DNA from: SHZT01 sp945889655
Lineage (GTDB): Bacteria; Gemmatimonadota; Gemmatimonadetes; Gemmatimonadales; GWC2-71-9
Assembly: GCA_945889655.1 (NCBI GenBank)
Contig: CAMDCH010000067.1
Span: 1 to 11,098, forward strand
Length of the DNA: 11,098 nt
Direction: 5' to 3'
The position numbers and the translations under genes were made by a program. Every line of letters starts with the position of its first letter. Positions within the stretch are counted from its first letter, which is position 1. A model generated the notes under the pieces. It did not search any database and was not told the DNA's origin. It saw only the letters and a program-made list of their open reading frames with translations. Positions 1-6,365 of the stretch are shown in pieces.

Positions 1-297
1 AACGCGGCCATCGCGGTCGAGACGCGGCGCGACCTGGAGCTCCGCCTCGCCAATGCCCGCCTGCACGTGACCGAGACTGCCGTGCGCGCCCGGATTGCGC
101 GCGATTCGATCCTTCCCTCCGCCCGGCGCATCCGCGTCGGCGCACTGCGCCTCTACGAGGCGCAGCGGACGGGCATTCTCTCCGTGTTCGAGGCGTTGCG
201 CGCCGAACGGGACGCCGCACAGGCGGCGATCGACGAGTTACTCGCATTCCAGGAGGCGCGGGCCGACCTTGCCGCGATGCTGGGCCAATGGGACTGA
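1..297 (+). CDS. TolC-family outer-membrane efflux protein, C-terminal part
   Basis: Only the last 98 codons are inside the window; the frame is open from base 1 and ends at TGA 295-297. The visible protein is almost wholly helical and rich in Ala, Arg, Glu and Leu, with the spacing typical of the last coiled-coil repeat of TolC/OprM-type channels: a stretch of the type Y-E-A-Q-R-T-G near residue 51 and A-x-x-x-L-L-A-F-Q-E-A-R near the end. Such proteins form the trimeric outer-membrane duct of tripartite pumps. The assignment rests mainly on this helical pattern plus context: the next two genes are the adaptor and the RND permease of such a pump, and the adaptor start codon lies inside the end of this gene (10-base overlap). 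The substrate cannot be read from this part. Confidence 0.8.
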   Translation, partial: NAAIAVETRRDLELRLANARLHVTETAVRARIARDSILPSARRIRVGALRLYEAQRTGILSVFEALRAERDAAQAAIDELLAFQEARADLAAMLGQWD

Positions 298-1439
298 TCA
301 GCCTGCGTGCCGTGCCAGTCGTGATTGCCGTGGTGGGTATCGGGTGCGACAAGGCGCCGCCGAAGTCCTCGCCCGCACAGGTCCAGCACCCGGTGACCGA
401 ATCGCAGCTGACCACCGTGAAGCTCACCGCCGAGGCGATAATGCGGCTCGGCCTGAAGACGGTGAACGCCGAGGCGACGGTCGTCGCCGCGACGCTCGAG
501 ACCGGGGGTGAGGTGGTCGTGCCCTCCGGGCAATCGATCACCATCACCGCGCCGGTGGCGGCCACGGTGCTGGCGCCTGAAGGGGGCTCGATCCCCGTCG
601 CAGGCTCGCCGGTCGCGCAGCGCGAGCCGATCATGCGCCTCGTGCCGCTCCCCTCCGACAGGGACCAGATGTCGGCGGGCGCACGACTCAAGCAGGCAGA
701 AGCGGAGGGGGAGCGCGTCGCGAAGCTATACGCCGACCGGCTGGTCTCGGCTCGGGAGCACGAACAGGCCCAGGCCGACCTGACGTCCGCGCGGGCCACC
801 TACCGTGCCGCGACCGCATCAGCTTCGGTAGGGGAAGCTGATGTTGAGGGGATGGTACCGCTGCTCATCACCGCTCCCGAGGCGGGCGTCATTCGCGTCC
901 TGAACGTCGCCCCGGGCCAGGCCGTCGCGGCGGGCGCCGCGCTGGCGGAGGTAGTTCGCATGGACCGCCTGTGGATCAGGGTGCCGATGTTCCCCGGCCA
1001 GGCGCGCGAGGTGCGGACCCAGGCGCCGGTTGCTGTCCGGAGCCTGGCAGCCGAGAGCGGGGGACCGGTCCTGAACGCGACGCCGATCGCGGGGCCGCCG
1101 ACCGCCAATGCCGCCGCCGCATCCATCGACTTCTTCTACGAGCTGCGTAACCCGGGACGAACGCTGCGTCCGGGTGAGCGTGTCGCGGTGACGCTTTCCC
1201 TCATGGGCTCCGGTGAGCAGGCTCTCGTTGTCCCGCTTGCGTCCGTGCTGTACGACATGCATGGCGGGACCTGGATCTATGTGCGGTCCGATTCGCTCAC
1301 GTTCGTTCGCACACGCGTGGACATCGCGCGTGTGGTCGGCGACCGGGCGGTGATCGCGAGGGGCGTGGCCGCGGGCGCGGCGGTCGTGACGGACGGCGCG
1401 GTCGAGCTGTTCGGCACCGAGTTCGGCGTCGGGAAGTAG
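288..1439 (+). CDS. RND efflux periplasmic adaptor (membrane fusion protein, HlyD/CusB type)
   Basis: The 383-residue protein links the inner-membrane RND pump to the TolC-type channel. The N-terminus has a hydrophobic segment (residues 8-19) followed by Cys20 in a loose lipobox (VGIGC), so it is probably a lipoprotein anchored in the inner membrane. In order: first half of the lipoyl/barrel-sandwich motif at about 84-118, a short alpha-helical hairpin at about 125-180, the second lipoyl half at about 193-225 (TAPEAGVI...V.PGQ.V..G), a beta-barrel at about 226-305, and a membrane-proximal domain to the end (VVP..SVL...G..WIYV). The ATG start overlaps the upstream channel gene by 10 bases with no clear Shine-Dalgarno sequence, which suggests translational coupling. 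The permease gene follows after 4 bases. No His- or Met-rich metal-binding tail is seen, so the sequence does not fix the substrate. Confidence 0.9.
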   Translation: MGLISLRAVPVVIAVVGIGCDKAPPKSSPAQVQHPVTESQLTTVKLTAEAIMRLGLKTVNAEATVVAATLETGGEVVVPSGQSITITAPVAATVLAPEGGSIPVAGSPVAQREPIMRLVPLPSDRDQMSAGARLKQAEAEGERVAKLYADRLVSAREHEQAQADLTSARATYRAATASASVGEADVEGMVPLLITAPEAGVIRVLNVAPGQAVAAGAALAEVVRMDRLWIRVPMFPGQAREVRTQAPVAVRSLAAESGGPVLNATPIAGPPTANAAAASIDFFYELRNPGRTLRPGERVAVTLSLMGSGEQALVVPLASVLYDMHGGTWIYVRSDSLTFVRTRVDIARVVGDRAVIARGVAAGAAVVTDGAVELFGTEFGVGK

Positions 1440-1443
1440 CCGC

Positions 1444-4400
1444 GTGCGCTGGCTGGTCGGAACGGCCCTGAGGCTCCGCGTCGCCGTGGTGGCGCTGACG
1501 CTGATCGGCGTTGTCTTCGGATTCCAGGTCGTCCGCAACGCGCCGCTGGACGTCTTCCCCGAGTTCGCGCCGCCGCTCGTCGAAGTGCAGACCGAGGCGC
1601 CGGGCCTCTCGACCGAAGAGGTCGAGGCCCTGATCACGATGCCGCTCGAGCAGGGGCTCAACGGCACCCCGTTCCTCAAGACCGTTCGCTCCAAGTCGGT
1701 CCTCGGCCTGTCGAGCGTTGTCCTGATCTTCCAGCCAGGCACAGATCTGTTCCGTGTGCGCCAGTTTGTGAGCGAGCGCGTGGCGCACATCGCGGGCACA
1801 CTGCCGGCGGTCGCGAAGCCGCCGGTCCTGCTCTCGCCGCTGTCGTCCACCAGTCGCGTGATGAAGATCGGGCTCTCGTCGGACTCGCTGACGCAGACCC
1901 AGCTGACGACGCTGGCTCGCTGGACGATCCGGCCGCGGCTGATCGCCGTACCCGGCGTCGCCAACGTGGCCATCTGGGGCCAGCGGGACCGCCAGCTCCA
2001 GGTGCTGGTGGATCCCCAGCGCCTCCGGGCGAACCAGGTGACGCTCGACCAGGTCACCCGCGCCGCGCGCGAAGCCGTGAGCATCGAGGGCGGGGGATTC
2101 GTGGATCTTCCGAACCAGCGGCTCGCGGTGGCGCAGCGGCCCGGCGTGCGCACCGCCGCCGAGCTGGCCCGCACCCCGGTCGCGTTCCGCGCCGGCTCAC
2201 CCACCACGCTTGGGGACGTGGCCGACGTCGTCGAGGGCAATCCGCCGCCGATCGGCGACGCGGTGATCAACGACGGCCCCGGCCTGCTCCTGATCGTGGA
2301 GAAGCAGCCCTGGGGCAACACGCTTTCGGTGACACGCGGGGTAGAAGCCGCCCTGCACGCCCTGGAGCCGGGCCTCCCCGGTGTCCATGTGGACCCGACC
2401 ATTTTCCGCCCGGCCACCTTCATCGAGATGGCGATCCACAACCTGAACCGCGCGCTACTCATCGGGTGCGTGCTGGTGGTCGGGGTGCTCGCCTTCTTCC
2501 TGCGCGACTGGCGAACCGCGGTCATCAGTCTCACTGCCATTCCGCTCTCGCTCATCGCAGCCGCGATGGCGATGCGCTACCGCGGCGGGATGCTGGATAC
2601 GATGGTCCTGGCCGGTCTCGTCATCGCGCTGGGCGAGGTGGTGGACGACGCCATCATCGACGTGGAGAACATCGTCCGCCGGCTGCGGCTCAATCGCGCG
2701 AATCCGGACCCGCTCCCGGCGTACCAGGTCGTATTCGACGCCTCGCTCGAGGTCCGCAGCGCGGTCGTGTACGCGAGCCTGATCGTCGCGCTGGTTTTCC
2801 TGCCGGTCTACTTCCTCGGCGGATTGGCGGGCTCGTTCTTCCGGCCGCTGGCGCTGGCGTACGTGCTGGCGATCCTCGCCTCGCTGCTCGTGGCGCTCAC
2901 GGTCACTCCAGCGCTCTCGCTCCTGCTGCTCCCGCGCGCGGCCGACAAGCTGCACGAACCGAAAGCGGTCACCTTCCTCAAGGACCGCTACGCGCGCTGG
3001 CTCCCGGTGTTCCTGGACTTCCCCCGCCGCGCGCTCTGGACCGTGGCGGTCGCCCTTGGCCTCACGGCCGTCGCAGTGCCGTTCATGGGCGAGGAGTTCC
3101 TTCCGAACTTCAAGGAATACGATTTCCTCATGCACTGGGTGGAGAAGCCGGGGACCTCGCTCGAAGCAATGCGCCGCATCACCGTGCGCGCGAGCCAGGA
3201 CCTGCGCGCGATCCCGGGTGTGCGGAACTTCGGCTCCCACATCGGCCGCGCCGAGGTTGCCGACGAGGTCGTCGGCCCGAACTTCACCGAGCTCTGGATC
3301 AGCGTGGATCCGCAGGTGGACTACCACCAGACCCTGGGCCAGATCCAGCACGTGGTGGACACCTATCCCGGCCTCTACCGGGACGTGCTCACCTATCTCC
3401 GTGAGCGCATCAAGGAGGTGCTGACAGGGACCAGTGCGACGATGGTCGTGCGGCTCTTCGGGCCCGACCTCGACGTGCTGCGATCAAAGGCGCAGGAGAT
3501 CTCGAAGGCGATGAGTGGCGTCAACGGCGTGGCCGACCTCAAGGTCCAGGCGATGGTGATGGTGCCGCAGATCGAGGTGAAGGTGCGGCCCGAAGCGGCG
3601 TCACGGGTGGGGCTCAACGGCGGGATGATCCGCCAGCAGGTCGCCACACTCGTGCGGGGGCTCAAGGTGGGCGAGGTGTACGAGGCGCAGATGTCGTTCG
3701 ACGTGGTCGTCTGGGGGAAGGCATCCATCCGCAACAACCTCGGCGCCATCCGGGCGCTGCAAATCGACCTCCCCGCCGGTGGCGCGATGGCACTCAGCGA
3801 CCTGGCTGAGGTCAGAATTGTGCCCACGCCCAACGAGATCACCCGCGAGTCCGCGTCGCGCCGGCTGGACGTGACCGCCAACGTGCGGGGACGGGACCTT
3901 GGAGGCGCCGCCCGGGATGTCGAGGCGGCCGTGCGGAATCTCTCGTTCGCGCCCGGTTACCACCCCGAGTTTCTCGGCGAATACACGGCGCAGAGGGAGT
4001 CTCGCCAGCGTCTCGCGGCGCTCGGCGTCCTCTCGCTGCTCGGCATCTTCCTGATCCTCCAGGTGGACTTCGGATCGTTCAAGCTCGCGGGCCTGGTCTT
4101 CGCGTCGCTCCCCTTCGCGCTGGTCGGCGGCGTGGCCGCCGTGTTCCTGACCGGCGGCACCATGTCGCTCGGCTCGCTGGTGGGATTCGTCACGGTGCTC
4201 GGCATCGCCGCGCGGAACGGGATCATGCTGGTGAGCCACTTCCGGCACCTGGAGCAGGAAGAAAAAATGCCGTTCGGGCGGGAGCTGGTGCTCCGCGGGG
4301 CGGTGGAGCGGCTGACGCCGATCCTGATGACCGCGTCGGTGACCGCCCTCGCGCTACTCCCCCTGGTGATCTGGGGTGATCAGCCGGGCCACGAGATCGA

Positions 4401-4518
4401 GCACCCGATGGCCATTGTCATCCTGGGTGGGCTCGCCTCGTCGACGATCCTGAACCTCTTCCTGATGCCGGCGTTGTACTACCGCCAGCGGGTTACCGCT
4501 CCTGAAGCAGGCTTATGA
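1444..4518 (+). CDS. RND-family efflux permease, CzcA/CusA-like (HME-RND)
   Basis: The 1024-residue length is typical for CzcA/CusA-type proton-driven inner-membrane pumps. A first TM segment at about 10-30 is followed by the family motif N-A-P-L-D-V-F-P-E-F (32-41) and the porter domain (V-E-V-Q-T-E-A-P-G-L-S-T-E-E-V-E). TM2-TM6 lie at about 335-497, and a second periplasmic half with the G-P-N-F-T-E-L-W stretch at about 611-618 is followed by TM8-TM12 at about 858-1012. The overall pattern fits the heavy-metal (HME) branch better than the drug (HAE) branch. TM4 reads G-E-V-V-D-D-A-I-I-D-V-E-N (397-409), which keeps the Asp and Glu matching D408 and E415 of CzcA but lacks the Asp matching D402 and adds other acidic residues. 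The GTG start at 1444 has GGGAAG 7 bases upstream. It is the last gene of the tripartite operon; metal specificity is unproven. Confidence 0.92.
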   Translation: MRWLVGTALRLRVAVVALTLIGVVFGFQVVRNAPLDVFPEFAPPLVEVQTEAPGLSTEEVEALITMPLEQGLNGTPFLKTVRSKSVLGLSSVVLIFQPGTDLFRVRQFVSERVAHIAGTLPAVAKPPVLLSPLSSTSRVMKIGLSSDSLTQTQLTTLARWTIRPRLIAVPGVANVAIWGQRDRQLQVLVDPQRLRANQVTLDQVTRAAREAVSIEGGGFVDLPNQRLAVAQRPGVRTAAELARTPVAFRAGSPTTLGDVADVVEGNPPPIGDAVINDGPGLLLIVEKQPWGNTLSVTRGVEAALHALEPGLPGVHVDPTIFRPATFIEMAIHNLNRALLIGCVLVVGVLAFFLRDWRTAVISLTAIPLSLIAAAMAMRYRGGMLDTMVLAGLVIALGEVVDDAIIDVENIVRRLRLNRANPDPLPAYQVVFDASLEVRSAVVYASLIVALVFLPVYFLGGLAGSFFRPLALAYVLAILASLLVALTVTPALSLLLLPRAADKLHEPKAVTFLKDRYARWLPVFLDFPRRALWTVAVALGLTAVAVPFMGEEFLPNFKEYDFLMHWVEKPGTSLEAMRRITVRASQDLRAIPGVRNFGSHIGRAEVADEVVGPNFTELWISVDPQVDYHQTLGQIQHVVDTYPGLYRDVLTYLRERIKEVLTGTSATMVVRLFGPDLDVLRSKAQEISKAMSGVNGVADLKVQAMVMVPQIEVKVRPEAASRVGLNGGMIRQQVATLVRGLKVGEVYEAQMSFDVVVWGKASIRNNLGAIRALQIDLPAGGAMALSDLAEVRIVPTPNEITRESASRRLDVTANVRGRDLGGAARDVEAAVRNLSFAPGYHPEFLGEYTAQRESRQRLAALGVLSLLGIFLILQVDFGSFKLAGLVFASLPFALVGGVAAVFLTGGTMSLGSLVGFVTVLGIAARNGIMLVSHFRHLEQEEKMPFGRELVLRGAVERLTPILMTASVTALALLPLVIWGDQPGHEIEHPMAIVILGGLASSTILNLFLMPALYYRQRVTAPEAGL

Positions 4519-4947
4519 CCGCCTGGCGCCAAGCTTCGCTGCCTCGGCGGCTTCCGGCTTCTCGTCGTCTTCGTTCTCCGCATCCTCTGCCTCTTCGTCC
4601 TCTTCGTCCTCCTGTGCAACCACTCTACCCGTCCTGGCGTCCACGTTGATCTCGTGGATGCCCTTCTGCCCCACGACCTTGAACTGAAGCGTGTAGATCA
4701 GCAGCCCATCCTCTTCTTCGATCTCGCCCTTTGAGAGCACCGCTCCCTTTGGGGCAACGCGGCGAGCCGTGGCAATCGCGGTGGCCGAAGAGATCTTCGC
4801 CTTGGCCATGAGGCCCGGCTTTTCCTCGGTAATCACAGGTGACGTCGCGGCCTTGGTGGCCTTCGCGACCGCAGTTTGCTGAGCGCTGGCCAGCGCGGGG
4901 ATTGAAGCCAGCACGCCGATGAACATGGCGAGGAATCGTGAACGCAC
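4513..4947 (-). CDS. Secreted PepSY-domain protein with acidic C-terminal tail
   Basis: The protein has 144 residues. The GTG start at 4947 is chosen because GGAG lies 5 bases upstream (4953-4956) and a classic signal peptide follows at once (hydrophobic residues 6-20, predicted cleavage after ALASA, residue 22). An open frame extends further upstream to 5058 but looks non-coding. Residues about 44-111 resemble one PepSY domain: a helix (A-K-I-S-S-A-T-A-I-A-T-A) and then strands (G-L-L-I-Y-T-L-Q-F-K, I-H-E-I-N-V-D-A-R-T-G-R-V-V). Residues 113-129 are almost all Glu and Asp, followed by a short basic end. PepSY proteins are periplasmic or exported and are often found beside two-component systems and metal or peptidase genes; their molecular role is mostly unknown. 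The stop codon overlaps the end of the convergent RND gene by 6 bases. Confidence 0.85.
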   Translation of the reverse strand: MRSRFLAMFIGVLASIPALASAQQTAVAKATKAATSPVITEEKPGLMAKAKISSATAIATARRVAPKGAVLSKGEIEEEDGLLIYTLQFKVVGQKGIHEINVDARTGRVVAQEDEEDEEAEDAENEDDEKPEAAEAAKLGARRS

Positions 4948-4975
4948 GGTATCTCCAGTTGGAGGATGCCGGAAA

Positions 4976-4981
4976 AGTATA
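4976..4981 (-). promoter_or_regulatory. Probable -10 element of the PepSY gene
   Basis: On the minus strand the bases read TATACT, a 5 of 6 match to the sigma-70 -10 consensus. It lies about 28 bases before the GTG start at 4947 and would give a short leader that contains the GGAG ribosome site. No good -35 hexamer at 16-18 bases is visible; CTGTCA is present but 21 bases away. Confidence 0.45.
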
Positions 4982-5061
4982 TCGGCGTGGCTGACGCGGC
5001 GGTGACAGACTCCGGCCAGAGATGATGTCAGCCCAAGGAACGCCCTGCGCACACGCAAGGA

Positions 5062-5091
5062 TTGACACGCACCGCGTCAGTTTGGTACTAC
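5062..5091 (+). promoter_or_regulatory. Probable sigma-70-type promoter of the aspartic protease gene
   Basis: A perfect -35 hexamer TTGACA (5062-5067) is followed after 18 bases by TACTAC (5086-5091), which keeps the T, A and A positions of the -10 consensus. Transcription would begin near 5098, just before the AAGGAG ribosome-binding site of the gene starting at 5115. The weak -10 lowers the certainty. Confidence 0.5.
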
Positions 5092-5114
5092 TCGGCAGGG
5101 CCTAAGGAGATACT

Positions 5115-5501
5115 ATGACCGACGAAATGGGCACATTCCGCATAGATATCGAGATCGAGAACCCGGCTCGCCCCGGGGAGCGTCGACTCGTGCGCCAGGC
5201 GCTGGTGGACACGGGTGCAGAGCTGTCATGGATTCCGGCGGAGATACTGGAATCCATGGGTGTTAGTCGGAATGAGGGGTGGGCGTTTCGCCAAGCTGAC
5301 GGAACCGTGATCGAGCGGTCGACCGGGACCGTCATTGTCCATGTTGCCGGGAAGAAAGCGGGTGACGAGGTCGTTTTCGGTGAGCCAGGGGACCTGGTCT
5401 TGCTGGGCTCGCGGAGCCTGGAGGGCCTGAATTTCCGGGTGGAACCGGTCTTGAAGCGACTGGTTTGCGCCGGGCCGGCCCCCGCCGCCGTAGGCTATTA
5501 G
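5115..5501 (+). CDS. Retropepsin-like (clan AA) aspartic protease, single domain
   Basis: This 128-residue protein carries the catalytic motif of retroviral-type aspartic proteases, L-V-D-T-G-A at residues 30-35 with Asp32 as the predicted nucleophile base. The second conserved element, hydrophobic-hydrophobic-Gly, is L-L-G at 96-98 (V-L-L-G-S-R-S-L-E-G-L). Between them F-R-Q-A-D-G-T (58-64) fits the flap region. With one Asp motif it should act as a homodimer. No signal peptide or TM segment is visible, so it is expected in the cytoplasm. The ATG at 5115 has a near-perfect AAGGAG 6 bases upstream and a TTGACA promoter, and a strong terminator lies downstream, so it appears to be a single-gene transcription unit. 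The substrate is unknown. The family assignment is firm from the two motifs and the length. Confidence 0.85.
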   Translation: MTDEMGTFRIDIEIENPARPGERRLVRQALVDTGAELSWIPAEILESMGVSRNEGWAFRQADGTVIERSTGTVIVHVAGKKAGDEVVFGEPGDLVLLGSRSLEGLNFRVEPVLKRLVCAGPAPAAVGY

Positions 5502-5542
5502 CCCGCGCCCGGCCCTGTAAGGTTGGTGACAGGTGGGCCCGA

Positions 5543-5647
5543 TACCTTGCAGTCAGGAGTCGTTGGGTGTTTTCAAGGGGCACTCAAGTACTCCGGGAAC
5601 GTGTTAAGGCAGGAGGGGCCCTGAACCCCCTCCTGCCTTTTTCTTTT
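5543..5647 (+). ncRNA. Candidate small structured RNA ending at an intrinsic terminator
   Basis: No gene lies between 5502 and 5687. A TACCTT box (5543-5548) stands where a -10 would start a transcript near 5555. That transcript would begin with a hairpin: GGAGT (5556-5560) pairs with ACTCC (5590-5594) and, after a 2x2 internal loop, TTGGGTG (5563-5569) pairs with CACTCAA (5581-5587) including one G-U, closing an 11-base loop. The terminator hairpin follows, giving an RNA of about 90 bases. There is no convincing -35, and the same bases could be only the structured 3' end of the protease mRNA. It matches no RNA family that I recognise. Confidence 0.35.
5606..5645 (+). terminator. Strong rho-independent terminator
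   Basis: A perfect 13-bp stem pairs AAGGCAGGAGGGG (5606-5618) with 5627-5639, with an 8-base loop and a run of T interrupted by one C (5638-5647). It would end transcripts from the protease gene (stop at 5501) or from the candidate small RNA just upstream. It also isolates the response-regulator gene, which must then have its own promoter in the 42 bases before its start. Confidence 0.9.
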
Positions 5648-5675
5648 TCCCTCCCGCCCCCCGCGCCCCCCGCCT

Positions 5676-5687
5676 TACCTTCCCCTC
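5676..5687 (+). promoter_or_regulatory. Possible leaderless -10 (TACCTT, 6 bases before ATG) of the response regulator
   Basis: TACCTT at 5676-5681 fits the TAnnnT form of -10 elements known from leaderless genes in several phyla, and six bases then lead directly to the ATG at 5688. The sequence before the start is almost only C and T, so no Shine-Dalgarno site is possible. The same box and spacing occur before the nitroreductase start at 10964. No clear -35 was seen. Confidence 0.45.
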
Positions 5688-6365
5688 ATGCGCGTGCTTG
5701 TCATCGAAGACGACTCCAGTCTTGCCGCCTTGCTTCGCCAGGGTTTCGCGGAGCATCGGATCGAGACCGTCCTGGCGCCGGACTTTGCCGAGGGCGTGGA
5801 ACAGGCGCTCTTCGGGACCTTCGACCTGATCGTGCTCGACATCATGCTGCCCGGCGGATCGGGATTCGACCTCTGCGCGAACATCCGTTCCCGGGGCGTC
5901 GCGACACCGATCCTGATGCTGACGGCGCGGGACTCCGTGGATGACCGGATCCGTGGCCTGGAGCAGGGCGCGGACGACTACCTGCCCAAGCCCTTCGCCC
6001 TCCGGGAGCTGCTCGCCCGCGTGAAGGCGCTGGGCCGTCGGCCCCGCAAGATGTCCCAGTCGGTCTACCGTGTCGCCGACCTCGAGGTGGACCTCGTGAC
6101 CCCGCGCGTCCGGCGCGGAAGCAAGGACATCCCGCTCACCGCCAAGGAGCTGGCCCTGCTCGGCTGCCTCGTGGCCAATGCCGGCCAGGTGGTCACGCGC
6201 GTGGCAATCGCCGCGCAGGTCTGGGACGACAATCACGACCCCTTCACCAACGTGCTCGAGGTGCTGGTGCGCCGGCTGCGGCGGAAGATCGATGACGGGC
6301 ACGACCGCAAGCTGATCCATACACTCCGCGGCCAGGGGTACCGCCTCGGCGAGGAACCGGCGTGA
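5688..6365 (+). CDS. OmpR/PhoB-family response regulator
   Basis: The 225-residue protein has the two expected domains. The receiver domain (about 1-115) shows the acidic pocket E7-D8-D9, phospho-acceptor Asp51 (L-I-V-L-D-I-M-L-P), Thr79 (L-M-L-T-A) and Lys101 (Y-L-P-K-P-F). The winged-helix DNA-binding domain (about 127-221) shows L-T-A-K-E-L-A-L-L, the recognition-helix stretch N-V-L-E-V-L-V-R-R-L-R-R-K-I and the wing L-I-H-T-L-R-G-Q-G-Y-R-L. The latter resembles regulators such as CusR, PhoP and QseB, but the target is not readable. It is expected to be phosphorylated by the kinase encoded next, whose GTG start overlaps this stop by 4 bases (GTGA). The start at 5688 begins right at the receiver-domain beta-1 strand and has no ribosome-binding site, so the mRNA may be leaderless. 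Confidence 0.95.
   Translation: MRVLVIEDDSSLAALLRQGFAEHRIETVLAPDFAEGVEQALFGTFDLIVLDIMLPGGSGFDLCANIRSRGVATPILMLTARDSVDDRIRGLEQGADDYLPKPFALRELLARVKALGRRPRKMSQSVYRVADLEVDLVTPRVRRGSKDIPLTAKELALLGCLVANAGQVVTRVAIAAQVWDDNHDPFTNVLEVLVRRLRRKIDDGHDRKLIHTLRGQGYRLGEEPA

Noticed and set aside
1150..1175. Bulged inverted repeat ACCCGGGACG / CGTCCGGGT in the adaptor gene
   Set aside because: It is imperfect, GC-rich and encodes a normal barrel segment (R-N-P-G-R-T-L-R-P-G), so it is probably a codon-composition effect.
819..2555. A 578-codon open frame on the minus strand across the adaptor and RND genes
   Set aside because: It is a shadow of two well-supported plus-strand genes. Its product is Arg/Ser/Thr-rich with no recognisable fold, and GC-rich coding DNA commonly leaves such frames open.
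4560..4615. Repeated CTCTTCGTC-like units as a tandem repeat locus
   Set aside because: The units are irregular and explained by Glu/Asp codons of the acidic PepSY tail on the minus strand.
4948..5058. N-terminal extension of the PepSY protein to an ATG at 5058
   Set aside because: It would place the signal peptide 37 residues inside and cover the -10 box; the GTG at 4947 has a ribosome site and a signal peptide directly after it.
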